Below, one piece after another: positions 52,712 through 61,700 of a stretch of DNA of 64,000 nucleotides. Positions within the stretch are counted from its first letter, which is position 1, and each line of letters starts with the position of its first letter. Where the stretch lies: NCBI RefSeq assembly GCF_002953135.1, contig NZ_CP026372.1, positions 3,335,501 to 3,399,500 on the forward strand, in the 5' to 3' direction. The notes under the pieces were generated by a model, which was given only the letters and a program-made list of their open reading frames with translations, ran no database searches and was not told the DNA's origin. Position numbers and translations under genes: made by a program. The stretch comes from Sphingobium sp. SCG-1. GTDB lineage: Bacteria; Pseudomonadota; Alphaproteobacteria; Sphingomonadales; Sphingomonadaceae.

Positions 52712-53665
52712 ATGGCATTGCAAGTCATTCGCTACGAACAGGCCGGTAGCGCCGCCTGGGGCGTGCACCGCAACGGTCGCATCCTCCCATTAGATGGCAG
52801 CTGGCAGACCACGGGTAGCTTTTTTACCGAAGGCGGGCCTGCCGCAGCTGCTGCCGCATCCGGAGACGGTGTGATCGCGCTTGCCGATGTCCACCTGCTA
52901 TCGCCGGTGACGCCGGACAGAGATTATATCTGCCAGGCGACAAATTACGCAAGCCACCTGCGCGAGATCGGCCGCGATCCCAAGGATCAGGTCAACAACG
53001 TCATCTTTCACAAGGCGTCATCCTGCCTGTCGGGGTCCAATGACGACGTGATCAAGCCACGCCATGTGAAGCTGCTGGACTATGAGGTCGAACTAGGCCT
53101 CGTCGTCGCGACTCCCGTCAACGGACCGATCGATCCGACGCCGCAGAGTCTGCACAAGTGGATTGGCGGCCTAGTGGTTACCAACGACATTTCCGCGCGG
53201 GAAATTCAGGTTAGCCACGAACAGTTCTGCAAGGCAAAATCCTATCGCACCTTCGGACCCACTGGCCCATTTCTCGTGCTGCCCGAACCCCGCGAACTGG
53301 AGCGCTGGGGGGATCTCGTCCTGACGCTCTCAGTCAACGGAAAAGAGCGTCAGTGCGCCCCCGCGTCCGATATGATCTTCGATCCTGTGGCTACGCTCTC
53401 CGAACTCTCGCGCATCCGCGACCTACGGCCGGGCGATCTGATCGCAACCGGCACACCGTCAGGCGTTGCAATCAAGGTCCCGTCGGCAGCGGTCATGTTC
53501 GTCGCCAAGTTCATGTCCCCTGCCGCACGCTACAAGGCATTCCTGAAGGGGCAACTCAAGAACCCCGCCTATCTGAAGGAGGGCGATCTTATCGAATGCG
53601 GCATTGCCAGCCCGGACGGGTCGATCGACCTCGGACGGCAGCGCACGCTGGTGCGCGCAGAATAG
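52712..53665 (+). CDS. FAH-fold hydrolase (copy 2)
   Basis: A 317-residue FAH superfamily enzyme. The ATG at 52712 has AAGGAA 7 bases upstream; the longer open frame upstream is antisense-like noise within the dioxygenase. Metal ligands are Glu125 and Glu127 (DYEVELGLVV) and Asp in TNDISAREIQ, with KSYRTFGPTGPF and TGTPSGVAIK in the active site. A segment near the end (FMSPAARYKAFLKGQLKN) is an insert not seen in copy 1. It likely hydrolyses the ring-cleavage product. Confidence 0.92.
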   Translation: MALQVIRYEQAGSAAWGVHRNGRILPLDGSWQTTGSFFTEGGPAAAAAASGDGVIALADVHLLSPVTPDRDYICQATNYASHLREIGRDPKDQVNNVIFHKASSCLSGSNDDVIKPRHVKLLDYEVELGLVVATPVNGPIDPTPQSLHKWIGGLVVTNDISAREIQVSHEQFCKAKSYRTFGPTGPFLVLPEPRELERWGDLVLTLSVNGKERQCAPASDMIFDPVATLSELSRIRDLRPGDLIATGTPSGVAIKVPSAAVMFVAKFMSPAARYKAFLKGQLKNPAYLKEGDLIECGIASPDGSIDLGRQRTLVRAE

Positions 53666-53694
53666 CAGAACGAGAACGGCAAGAAGAGGACGCG

Positions 53695-55608
53695 ATGGCC
53701 GCTGTGGACAGAAAAGTCGGAATTCGGACGATCAATGACGTGCTAGCGATCGAGGCCGTGCCGATCGGGCAGCGCATGCCATTCCGGACAACTTGGGACG
53801 TGTTCGAGTATGCCGCGCGGACGTATGGCGACATGCCGGCGCTCAGCTTCCTCATGTTCGGATCGGCGGACGAGGAGCCGGTGCGCTGGAGCTTTCGCGA
53901 ACTGCTCCAGGATCTTACGCGTAGCGCAAACGCCCTGCACGCGCTGGGCGTCAGTGAAGACGCGCCGGTATCGGTCGTGCTGCCCAACCTGCCCGAAACC
54001 CATTTCGCGCTGTGGGGCGGAGAGCGGGCCGGGATAACGAACATGGTCAATCCCCTGCTTGAACCCGATCATATGGGCGCCATCATCGACGCTGCGGGAT
54101 CAGAAACCGTCATCACCTTAGCGCCATCTATGGGGATGGAGATATTCCAGACCGTGACCGCAGCGCTCAACCATGCGCCGCGCGTCCGTACGGTGGTCAC
54201 CGTGGATCCTACCGTTTATCTTCCCGAACAGATGCGGGTCGCAATCGCCGCGCAGTGCGTGCAGCCTGGCCTTTTGCGGGCGGAGATCGCGCTGCACGAT
54301 TTCCGCACGCTTCTTGCAGGGGCAGAGGCGGATAGGCTGACCTTCGATCGTCCAATCGGACCCGAAACTATCGCTAGCCTTTTTCATACCGGAGGCACGA
54401 CCGGCTTGCCGAAGCTCGCGCGGCATTCGCACCTGAACGAAGCCTTCGAAGCTTGGATCGTGCCGTTGGGCAGCGGGGCGGAGCCAGGACGCACGCTGCT
54501 CTGCGGCCTGCCGCTGTTTCATGTCAATGGCGTTACGGTTACCGGTCTCGGTGCCTGGTCCAGCGGCGGGCATGTCCTGCTGGCCACGCCGCAGGGCTAT
54601 CGCAATCCAACGCTGACTAGCCAGTTCTGGCGCGTGATCGAGCGGCATCAGGTCAACGTCTTTTCAGGCGTACCAACGCTTTATGCGCGGCTACTGGACC
54701 AGCCGATCGATGCCGACATTTCAAGTCTGGAGTTCGCCTATTGCGGTGCCGCGCCAATGCCGCCCGAACTGATCCGCCGCTTCGAAACCGCAACCGGTGC
54801 TAAGATCGTGGAGGGCTATGGGCTAACCGAGGGCGGTTGCGTGTCCAGCTCGAACCCAGCCCACGGCGAACGGAAGGCAGGTTCGGTCGGCTTCCGCCTA
54901 CCCTATCAGGAGTTGCGGATCGTCGATCTAACCGCCGACGGCGGCATAGGCGCGGAGAAGCCAATCGGCGAAGCAGGCGCCGTGGTGATCCGCGGCCCAA
55001 ATGTCTTCCCCGGCTATACCGATGCTACTAAGAACAAGGGCGTACTGCTGGCGGACGGCTGGCTGGCCACCGGCGATCTAGGAAGGCTCGACTCGGATGG
55101 CTATCTGTGGCTGACTGGACGCGCCAAGGACCTGATCATCCGAGGCGGCCACAACATCGATCCGGCCGTGATCGAAGACGCGCTCGCCGCGCATCCAGCG
55201 GTCGCGCTGGCAGCCGCGATCGGCAGCCCGGATCCGTATACCGGCGAAATGCCCGTCGCCTTTGTCAGTCTGCGCTCTGGCCAGGAAATTGACGGCGAAG
55301 CGTTACGCGCCTTTGCCGCCGAACGTATTTCCGAGCGCGCGGCCGTTCCTTCGCATGTGACCGTTCTAGACGAGATGCCGGTAACGGCGGTCGGCAAGAC
55401 GTTCAAGCCGCCGCTGCGCATCCTTGCCGCCGAGAGTGCGTTACGGCGGCACCTCGCTGAAGCAGGGATCGCCGAGACCGATGTGGTCGGGATTCAGGAT
55501 CCAGACCGCGGACTGGTCGTGACATTGTCAGTGCCTGAGTCCGCAACCAAGCAGGCAGCGGCGCTCGCCGCCAGGTTTGCGCTGCAGATCGACGTGGTTA
55601 ACAAATGA
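53695..55608 (+). CDS. Acyl-CoA synthetase (AMP-forming)
   Basis: A 637-residue adenylate-forming enzyme. The start at 53695 has GAGGA 4 bases upstream. The P-loop is LFHTGGTTGLPK, the adenine-binding motif EGYGLTEGG, the hinge TGDLGRLDSDGYLWLTGRAK followed by DLIIRGGHNI, and the C-terminal catalytic Lys is in TAVGKTFKPP. It would activate an organic acid released by the FAH enzyme, or the aromatic acid itself, as its CoA ester. It is about 80 residues longer than usual at the C-terminus. Confidence 0.92.
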   Translation: MAAVDRKVGIRTINDVLAIEAVPIGQRMPFRTTWDVFEYAARTYGDMPALSFLMFGSADEEPVRWSFRELLQDLTRSANALHALGVSEDAPVSVVLPNLPETHFALWGGERAGITNMVNPLLEPDHMGAIIDAAGSETVITLAPSMGMEIFQTVTAALNHAPRVRTVVTVDPTVYLPEQMRVAIAAQCVQPGLLRAEIALHDFRTLLAGAEADRLTFDRPIGPETIASLFHTGGTTGLPKLARHSHLNEAFEAWIVPLGSGAEPGRTLLCGLPLFHVNGVTVTGLGAWSSGGHVLLATPQGYRNPTLTSQFWRVIERHQVNVFSGVPTLYARLLDQPIDADISSLEFAYCGAAPMPPELIRRFETATGAKIVEGYGLTEGGCVSSSNPAHGERKAGSVGFRLPYQELRIVDLTADGGIGAEKPIGEAGAVVIRGPNVFPGYTDATKNKGVLLADGWLATGDLGRLDSDGYLWLTGRAKDLIIRGGHNIDPAVIEDALAAHPAVALAAAIGSPDPYTGEMPVAFVSLRSGQEIDGEALRAFAAERISERAAVPSHVTVLDEMPVTAVGKTFKPPLRILAAESALRRHLAEAGIAETDVVGIQDPDRGLVVTLSVPESATKQAAALAARFALQIDVVNK

Positions 55609-56336
55609 CGGGAAAGCGAGTCAGCCTCGTCACAGGAGGCACCAGCGGCATCGGCAGAGCCTTTGTCGAAGCGCTGCACCAGCGGGGCGACGATGTCCGT
55701 TTCTGTGCCCGGTCCGCTTCCGACGTCGCGGCGCTGGAGGCAGCGCTGCCTAATAGCACCGGGTACGTTTGCGACGTCACCGATGATGCGGCGCTGAGCG
55801 CGATGGCAGATGGGATCGCCTGCGACGTTGGCCGACTTGACTTACTGGTCGCCAATGCCGGGCGTTTGACGGAGATGGATTTCGCACAGGCACCGCTGAA
55901 TCCGGCGCAGTTGCGGGAGGATGTGGCGCTGAACCTCCTGTCCCCGATCCTAACCGTCAACCGCTGCCTGCCCTTGCTCCGCCAGTCCGACGCCGCCGCC
56001 ATCATCCTGACGGGTTCGGGATATGGCTGGTCGCCCGCGTCACGCGCGCCGCTCTATTCTGCGGCCAAGGCCGGCGTGCGGATGTTCGCCAAGTCGTTGC
56101 GGGCGCAGCTTGCGCCGAAGGGGATATCTGTGATGGAGCTTGTGCCGCCGCCTGTTGATACGCCCGCAATCGCGCATCGAAAGGTCGCCAAGCTCGCGCC
56201 GGACGCTGTCGTCGCCGAGGCGCTGAGAGGCCTCGACCGCGGCAGGGAGGCCGTGTTTCCGGGGCAGGCGCGGTTCCTTCCGCTCGGCTTGCGCCTGGCC
56301 CCCAAAGCGCTGGAGCGCATCACGTTAAAAAGCTGA
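55605..56336 (+). CDS. Short-chain dehydrogenase/reductase in the catabolic operon
   Basis: A 243-residue SDR whose ATG overlaps the synthetase stop (ATGA). It has TGGTSGIG at residues 10-17, the ANAG motif, Ser in LTGSGYGW and the YSAAK catalytic pair. It resembles the DltE-type SDR subgroup. It may act on a side chain of the substrate or on a CoA-bound intermediate. Confidence 0.9.
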   Translation: MTGKRVSLVTGGTSGIGRAFVEALHQRGDDVRFCARSASDVAALEAALPNSTGYVCDVTDDAALSAMADGIACDVGRLDLLVANAGRLTEMDFAQAPLNPAQLREDVALNLLSPILTVNRCLPLLRQSDAAAIILTGSGYGWSPASRAPLYSAAKAGVRMFAKSLRAQLAPKGISVMELVPPPVDTPAIAHRKVAKLAPDAVVAEALRGLDRGREAVFPGQARFLPLGLRLAPKALERITLKS

Positions 56337-56357
56337 TTTTTCCCAAGGAGAGAATGT

Positions 56358-56663
56358 ATGAAGCGTATATCCCTGCTCATTGCCGTCGCGATGGCCGGCC
56401 CCATGCTTGTCGCCGGCTTTCCAGCCGTGGCGCAGTCCGAAGCGCCGCTGTCGATCGAGACGCCCATCGAAACGCTGATGGCCAGCCCTTTGGCACGGCC
56501 GGTCCTGGACAAGGAACTGCCGGACCTCGACAAGCATCCGATGTACGAGAAGTTCAAAGGAATGACCCTTGTGCAGCTGCAGCCAATTTCTTCGGGTCAG
56601 ATCAGCGAGGAGAAGGTCGCTACGATAAAGGACGCTCTTGCGAAGACTACGGCAGCGAAGTAA
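56358..56663 (+). CDS. Small exported protein of unknown function
   Basis: A 101-residue protein with GGAGA 7 bases before the ATG and a signal peptide (MKRISLLIAVAMAGPMLVAG, cut near AVAQ). The mature part of about 75 residues reads LSIETPIETLMASPLARPVL, then DKELPDLDKHPMYEKFKGMT and a Lys-rich end. I recall similar blocks as C-terminal extensions of some sphingomonad exported enzymes (not searched). It ends the six-gene operon, 21 bp after the SDR. It could be a periplasmic binding or stabilising module. Confidence 0.75.
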   Translation: MKRISLLIAVAMAGPMLVAGFPAVAQSEAPLSIETPIETLMASPLARPVLDKELPDLDKHPMYEKFKGMTLVQLQPISSGQISEEKVATIKDALAKTTAAK

Positions 56664-56800
56664 GTGCGACATGTCGGCCCTGGTATAGAGCCAGGGCCGA
56701 ATCCAGCCCACTCACCACCGATATAAGATCAACCACAACCAGTTTTGATAAACGTATACGGTCTACCTGATCGCGACTGACGGCGACCAGCCATGCCGCA

Positions 56801-56937
56801 TCAGATCCGCAGCGACATCGTCAGCTGCGGCCAGAAGGCATCGGCCAGCGCCATATCGATGGCGTTACCGCACCCGGGCGGTTGGGCACCAGCCGGGCAT
56901 TGGCGTCACGTTCGATCAGCACCGAACTCACCGGCAT
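56801..56937 (-). pseudogene. Remnant: N-terminus of an enoyl-CoA hydratase-like gene
   Basis: From an ATG at 56937, overlapping the end of the phosphotransferase remnant, the text reads SSVLIERDANARLVPNRPG; after a frame change it continues NAIDMALADAFWPQL. This is the start of the enoyl-CoA hydratase/isomerase family (NRP...NAID). A few bases are missing and the rest of the gene is gone. Confidence 0.5.
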
Positions 56938-57240
56938 GCCTCCATCGCTTCGCGCGCTAGCCGGGCGAGCCAGGGAAAGCTCTCTGCCCGTCTGCGGGCG
57001 TGGGCGGACGACGCGGTGCCGCGCACCGTGCGTCCTTCACTACCGTGGAAGGTCGCCGCTAGCCGGAACAGATTGAAGGCGATGTGGAAGGAATAGTCGG
57101 GCATGCCGTCGCGGCCTGTCCGCCGGCAATAGGCGCCGACATATTCAGCGTCGCTGGGTCGGCCCCACCGAGACCCGCTATGATATCCGGCGGCATCCGG
57201 TACATCAGGGCATGGAAGGCGAAGTCGGCAAGTGGTTGGG
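56928..57240 (-). pseudogene. Remnant: C-terminus of an APH-like phosphotransferase
   Basis: The minus strand reads PLADFAFHALMYRMPPDIIA and GLGGADPATLN; after a one- or two-base shift it continues EYVGAYCRRTGRDGMPDYSF and FRLAATFHGSEGRTVRGTAS to a TGA at 56928. This is the last third of the aminoglycoside-phosphotransferase-like family often linked to acyl-CoA dehydrogenases. The kinase core with its catalytic Asp is missing. Confidence 0.6.
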
Positions 57241-57256
57241 CCTCATCAGCTTGTAG

Positions 57257-57514
57257 GGGGGACTGGCTGCACTTGTACGCGGCGTCAGCGACAAGATGTT
57301 GATCCAGCGACTGAAAAAGTTGGAAGCCGACGGCATAGTGACGCGCAAAGATTATCAGGAGGCTCCGCTCCGTGCGGACGATACGCTGACCCCTCTGGGC
57401 CATAGCTTGGCCGATGCCCTTGCACCGCTGTGTAACTGGGGCTCAGACAATATGGCAGACGTCGCCCGCATCTTTGCTGAGCGCCAACAATGGCAGGCGA
57501 GCGGCGCCAATTGA
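57257..57514 (+). pseudogene. Remnant: HxlR-type transcriptional regulator lacking its N-terminus
   Basis: The frame reads GLAALVRGVSDKMLIQRLKK, then LEADGIVTRKDYQEAPLRAD and LTPLGHSLADALAPLCNWG, the winged helix and C-terminal part of HxlR regulators. A TAG stands directly before it (57254-57256), so the first 30-40 residues are missing. A short product from ATG 57296 would lack most of the DNA-binding fold. Confidence 0.6.
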
Positions 57515-57610
57515 CCGGCAACAACCTTCGTCTCCACAGACCGCTTCAGAAACGCCGACCTTTCCGGCCGGCCCCTCTGCAGCTTTGTCTTCCAATCCGA
57601 TGCCGCCCCC

Positions 57611-58237
57611 TCAGAGCCAGCGTACCCGACCCGTCGCAAGCTCATAGACAGCGCCCACGACTTTCAACTCGCCTCGCTCCTGCGGTTCAAGAAGCATGGG
57701 CTCGGAAAACTTCTGCAGCCGCTCGGCCATGCGCCGGACGTTCTCCTCGACCGCAGTGTCGACCAGCTTATCCTCACCGACGTTGCGTTGCGCCGCTAAT
57801 ACCGCGGGAACGATGGGCTCGATCATCCGAGCGATGCTCCCTGGGAACCGCGTGTCCTTTGTCACGACGTCCGCCGCTGCGGCGACGGCGCCGCATTTTT
57901 CATGTCCTAGAACGACGATGAGCGGCACCTTGAGCACCGCCACCGAATATTCGATTGAACCCATGCCGGCGGTATCCACATTGTTACCAGCGGTGCGGAC
58001 AATGAACAATTCGCCCAGACCAGCCCCAAATAGCTGCTCTGGACCCACGCGGGAGTCTGAACAGCCCACTAGCGTTGCGAATGGCTGCTGCCCCTCGGCC
58101 AGCGCAAGTCGCCGCTCCCGGGACAGATCAGACGGCAACGGCCGGTCGGCTACGAAGGCGTCGTTGCCGCTGACTAGCCGCTGCAGAGCTTCGTCCGGGG
58201 TCGGCTGCTTGGAAAGTGCGCTAACGGATGTCGCCAA
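57611..58237 (-). CDS. Beta-class carbonic anhydrase
   Basis: A 208-residue zinc enzyme that interconverts CO2 and bicarbonate. The TTG at 58237 has GAGGAG 7 bases upstream; a second TTG at 58261 is possible. Zinc ligands Cys59 (GCSDSRV), His112 and Cys115 (GHEKCGA) and the Asp61/Arg63 pair are present. Family type is the bacterial beta-CA of clade B-like length. It stands alone, next to the decayed region. Confidence 0.93.
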   Translation of the reverse strand: MATSVSALSKQPTPDEALQRLVSGNDAFVADRPLPSDLSRERRLALAEGQQPFATLVGCSDSRVGPEQLFGAGLGELFIVRTAGNNVDTAGMGSIEYSVAVLKVPLIVVLGHEKCGAVAAAADVVTKDTRFPGSIARMIEPIVPAVLAAQRNVGEDKLVDTAVEENVRRMAERLQKFSEPMLLEPQERGELKVVGAVYELATGRVRWL

Positions 58238-59069
58238 TGATATTCTCCTCTTCAGGTACAACGCTCGCCCTGAAAATGGATAACGTTCATTAAAAACGCA
58301 TAGCTCCTTTGTAACGTTTGGTGTCCAGGCTGCAGAAAATGCGGCTTGGCTCGAAAGGTCAGCCGTTGACCACGGACATCTGAACGAGCGCCTGTACTCG
58401 GATCGAAGGCCAGCGTCGTAATGGCGAAATGGTGACGCGTAGTGGCCAATTCCTTCGTTGATACCCGAGCGGCTCGCTGGAAACGATCAACAATGCTTGG
58501 CAGGGTCGAGCCGCAAATTCTGGTTACTTTGGAGCAGCTTGGATGTCTATTCGTATCGGTGTCGATATCGAACCACTTTCATGGATTTGATGCTATTCGA
58601 CGAGGAGAGCGATGAGATCCGTTCGGCCAAAGTCTCGACGACGCTGGATGCGCCGGATGAAGGGTGTCTAGCGGCGACCGACAGGGCGGGGCTGGCGCGA
58701 CCCTCCTTGCCTTCCATTGAGCTACCGTCGGGCTGACCGCCATACTCGAGGTTCATTGTGCCAAAAGAGGATTGCCGCAGGTCACTCCGCCTCGGCATCA
58801 GGGGCCGGTGAATGTTGAGACGAATGGGATGAGCGTTCGATGTACTATCCCTGGCGTTTAGTGGTTCCTTACCGAGCGCCCTCTGAGCCAACGGCCGCCG
58901 CTGCTTCACCCAATTGCAGTCCCTCAGAATTATCGTCACGCGCCGGATCGGCTATCCGCAACCTGAGAGACATGGCCGCAAGCAGGCGGAAACACTGCTC
59001 AACACTGAAGCAAGCGATGTGTTGACATAGGTTGGGGCCGCCGCGTCCGCAGCCGGTACAATCTACCGG
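58238..59069. other. Long intergenic region without supported gene
   Basis: Short frames occur on both strands, but none has a ribosome site or known pattern. A plus-strand frame at 58458-58736 (with MDLMLFDEESDEIRS) is the most protein-like but unsupported. Promoters of the flanking genes presumably lie here. Confidence 0.4.
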
Positions 59070-60119
59070 ATGAAGGGGGGCACGTCTCTATGCAAGAGCA
59101 TTGTCTTGGTCATGATCGCCGACCTGGCCGCTCTGACTTCCCCCGTGTTTGCCGCCGAACGGGCAGAGTTCCCGCTCAGCGCCCCTGACCGATCCGATCA
59201 GGCTGGCCCCACCAATCCGCTGGGCACACCGGCTCCGACCTTCACCTTCGATCTTGCAAAAATCAACGCCCGTGCCCTGCCCCGCCCACTGGAGTATGGA
59301 CCTCCCAACCCATTGACAGATCCGTCGAAATCGGAAGGTTTTCCCGATCCCGAACGTTATGATTCTTTCGGTGAGAAGCTTGGTGCGGTCAAGTGGGAAG
59401 TGGGCGCGATCTTTGCCTACACCACCATCACCCAGATCATCGTCACAAAAGAGAAGATCAAGTCCTTTCACTTTCATCACGAAGGATGGTTTGGAAAAGA
59501 CACCAAGGCGTTAGGGCTGGACAAGATGGCGCATGCCTACAATGCCTATGTAATCGCAGACCTGCTCCATTGGCGGATAAGTCGAAAGACCGGCGGAGCG
59601 CCCGGCGACGCGATGGCCGCGGCAGCTCTTGGCATGGGTCTCCAATTTTATGCAGAGCTGTTCGATGCGCATAAGACAACGAGCGGCTTTTCTATCGAGG
59701 ATGTGGTGTTCAACACCGGTGGCGCCCTGTTGTCCGCGCTGCGCAACACAGTACCAGGCCTTAGGGACAAGCTGGATTTCCGGCTAATGGTCATTCCCAA
59801 CTCGGACATCTATACATTCAAGGGCCAGCGGCATTACCGGCAACAGCGCTATATTCTTGCTGCGACGCTTAGTGGCTTCGATCGCCTCCGAGACACGCCG
59901 CTTCGCTTTCTGGAACTCCATGCGGGCTATTACGCGACGGGTTTCACCCCAAGTGAGAGAGCGCGCGGCGAAACTCCCAGCCGCCGTCCCTATGTTGGCA
60001 TCGGCATCAACTTCAAGGAACTCCTTTTCGGGTCATCGCGGTCGCAAGTAACGCGGGCGGCAGGAACGATGTTCGACTACATTCAGGTACCGTACACATC
60101 GCTGCCGGTCATTCGCTAA
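59070..60119 (+). CDS. DUF2279 domain-containing exported protein
   Basis: A 349-residue protein with a signal-like start (residues about 9-28, cut near VFAA). The central block GWFGKDTKALGLDKMAHAYN followed by AYVIADLLHWRI and FYAELFDAHKTTSGFS is the DUF2279 (YfiM-like) pattern. About 70 residues of Pro-rich sequence precede it and a beta-rich C-terminus follows. Probably periplasmic or outer-membrane associated; function unknown. The start has no strong ribosome site. Confidence 0.78.
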   Translation: MKGGTSLCKSIVLVMIADLAALTSPVFAAERAEFPLSAPDRSDQAGPTNPLGTPAPTFTFDLAKINARALPRPLEYGPPNPLTDPSKSEGFPDPERYDSFGEKLGAVKWEVGAIFAYTTITQIIVTKEKIKSFHFHHEGWFGKDTKALGLDKMAHAYNAYVIADLLHWRISRKTGGAPGDAMAAAALGMGLQFYAELFDAHKTTSGFSIEDVVFNTGGALLSALRNTVPGLRDKLDFRLMVIPNSDIYTFKGQRHYRQQRYILAATLSGFDRLRDTPLRFLELHAGYYATGFTPSERARGETPSRRPYVGIGINFKELLFGSSRSQVTRAAGTMFDYIQVPYTSLPVIR

Positions 60120-60209
60120 AATGGCCGGGCATGATTTTGGACGAATGCTGGAGAGTTGCAGGTTCTGGTATCGAGTATCGGCGGCGCTCCGCCCGGGTAC
60201 GTCAGAGGA

Positions 60210-60226
60210 TTCCTAATATAGGAATA
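60210..60226. repeat. 17-bp palindrome upstream of the UbiH-like gene
   Basis: ATTCCTA-ATA-TAGGAAT is a perfect inverted repeat (7-bp arms) about 100 bp before the hydroxylase start. It may be an operator or overlap a promoter; nothing else supports a role. Confidence 0.35.
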
Positions 60227-60324
60227 TTGAGCGATCCGACGCGATCAGCTCAAGCGCTTCGTTCGCCCTTCCCTTCGGTGCGCCAGCCTCCTAGATCGGG
60301 GCTTGCAGTTTAAGGAAAAGCGCC

Positions 60325-61533
60325 ATGCAGCGGTTCGATGTCATCATTCTGGGCGGTGGGCTTGTGGGCCTCACTCAGGGCATTGCCTTGAGCGCGCATG
60401 GGGTATCCTGCGCAGTAGTCGATCCCGCCGACCCACACGCGGCTATCGCGCCGGGATTCGACGGACGCGTATCCGCGATCGCGAGTGCGACATGGAAAAT
60501 GTTGCAGACCATAGGCGTCGGCGCGCATCTGGAGGGAAAAGGCTGTCCGATCGAGCGGATCTGGGTCAGCGACGGGCTGGAGCCGGGCGCATTGGAGTTC
60601 ATCGCGCCATACGAGGACGGCGCAATGGGGACGATGGTCGAAAATCGCGACATTCGCATCGCTCTTCGCGATGCTGCCGGGCAAGCCGCCGATCTGACGG
60701 TCTTCCAACCCGACCGGGCGATCAACGTCGAACGCGATGCCGATGGGGTCCGGATGACGCTTGCCAGCGGCGTCCAACTCTCCGCTGGGTTGCTCGTTGC
60801 CGCGGAAGGCCGCAACAGCCCGACGCGCGACGCCGCTGGGTTACGTGTTGCGCGCTGGTCCTATCCGCATGTGGGCACCGTCACGGCTATCGAGCACGAA
60901 GTTCCTCATGCCAACACCGCCTACGAGATTTTCTATCCGGGCGGGCCGTTCGCCCTTCTGCCGATGCAGCCGGGGAACCGCTCCGCGATTGTATGGACGG
61001 TCCCTGAAAAACACGCAGCAGGCATGCTGGCGCTCAGTGACCGGGCGTGGCTTGCTGAGGCGCAGAAGCGGATGGGTGGATTCCTTGGAGAAATCTCGAT
61101 CATCTCGCCGCGATCGAGCTATCCGCTGGGCTTCCATCATGCGGCGCGGATCACCGACACGCGGCTAGCGTTAGTTGGTGACGCAGCGCACGGCATCCAT
61201 CCCATTGCGGGACAGGGGTTGAACCTTGGCCTGCGCGATGTGGCCGCGCTGACGCAGGTCGTGGTGGAGGGTATGCGCCTCGGGCTGGATACGGGCGATG
61301 CGCAATTGCTTGCCCGCTACGAACGCTGGCGCAGCATCGACTCGCTGAGCGTCTCCGTCGCAACCGACAGTCTGGTGCGCCTGTTCGATGTGCCGGGAAA
61401 GCTACCGTCAGCGATCAGGCGTTTCGGCTTGGGTGCCGTACAGCGCATCGCGCCGCTGAAGAATCGCTTCATGGCGGAAGCGCGGGGCGAGTCCGGCGCG
61501 TTGCCCCGCCTGTTGATGGGCGAAGCAGTCTAA
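60325..61533 (+). CDS. UbiH/UbiF/VisC/COQ6-family FAD hydroxylase
   Basis: A 402-residue flavin monooxygenase of ubiquinone biosynthesis. AAGGAAAAGCGCC precedes the ATG. It has GGGLVG near residue 10, the DG-like EGRNSPTRDAAG segment, and LVGDAAHGIHPIAGQGLNLG with the family-specific GLRDVAAL. It adds hydroxyl groups to the quinone ring; which position cannot be told. It converges on the Trm112 gene with a four-base overlap. Confidence 0.92.
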   Translation: MQRFDVIILGGGLVGLTQGIALSAHGVSCAVVDPADPHAAIAPGFDGRVSAIASATWKMLQTIGVGAHLEGKGCPIERIWVSDGLEPGALEFIAPYEDGAMGTMVENRDIRIALRDAAGQAADLTVFQPDRAINVERDADGVRMTLASGVQLSAGLLVAAEGRNSPTRDAAGLRVARWSYPHVGTVTAIEHEVPHANTAYEIFYPGGPFALLPMQPGNRSAIVWTVPEKHAAGMLALSDRAWLAEAQKRMGGFLGEISIISPRSSYPLGFHHAARITDTRLALVGDAAHGIHPIAGQGLNLGLRDVAALTQVVVEGMRLGLDTGDAQLLARYERWRSIDSLSVSVATDSLVRLFDVPGKLPSAIRRFGLGAVQRIAPLKNRFMAEARGESGALPRLLMGEAV

Positions 61534-61700
61534 TCCAGAGGCCGCGCCTTGCGGGGAAGCAGCACCGGTACGCCGTTTCTGATCGGGTAGGCGAGCCGCG
61601 CCTCGTCTGAAACAAGCTCCTGCCGCGCCTCGTCCAGCCGGAGCGGCGTTCGTGTGACAGGGCAGACCAGCTTCGCCAGCAGTTCGGGCGTCAAAATCAC
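61530..61700 (-). CDS. Trm112/UPF0434-family small protein
   Basis: A 56-residue protein starting with GTG at 61700, overlapping the LON-domain gene stop (GTGA). The text LTPELLAKLVCPVTRTPLRL, then LVSDEARLAYPIRNGVPVLL is the Trm112 fold, here with one Cys instead of the usual four, so the zinc site is lost as in many alphaproteobacterial members. Trm112-like proteins stabilise methyltransferases in other organisms. Confidence 0.85.
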   Translation of the reverse strand: MILTPELLAKLVCPVTRTPLRLDEARQELVSDEARLAYPIRNGVPVLLPRKARPLD

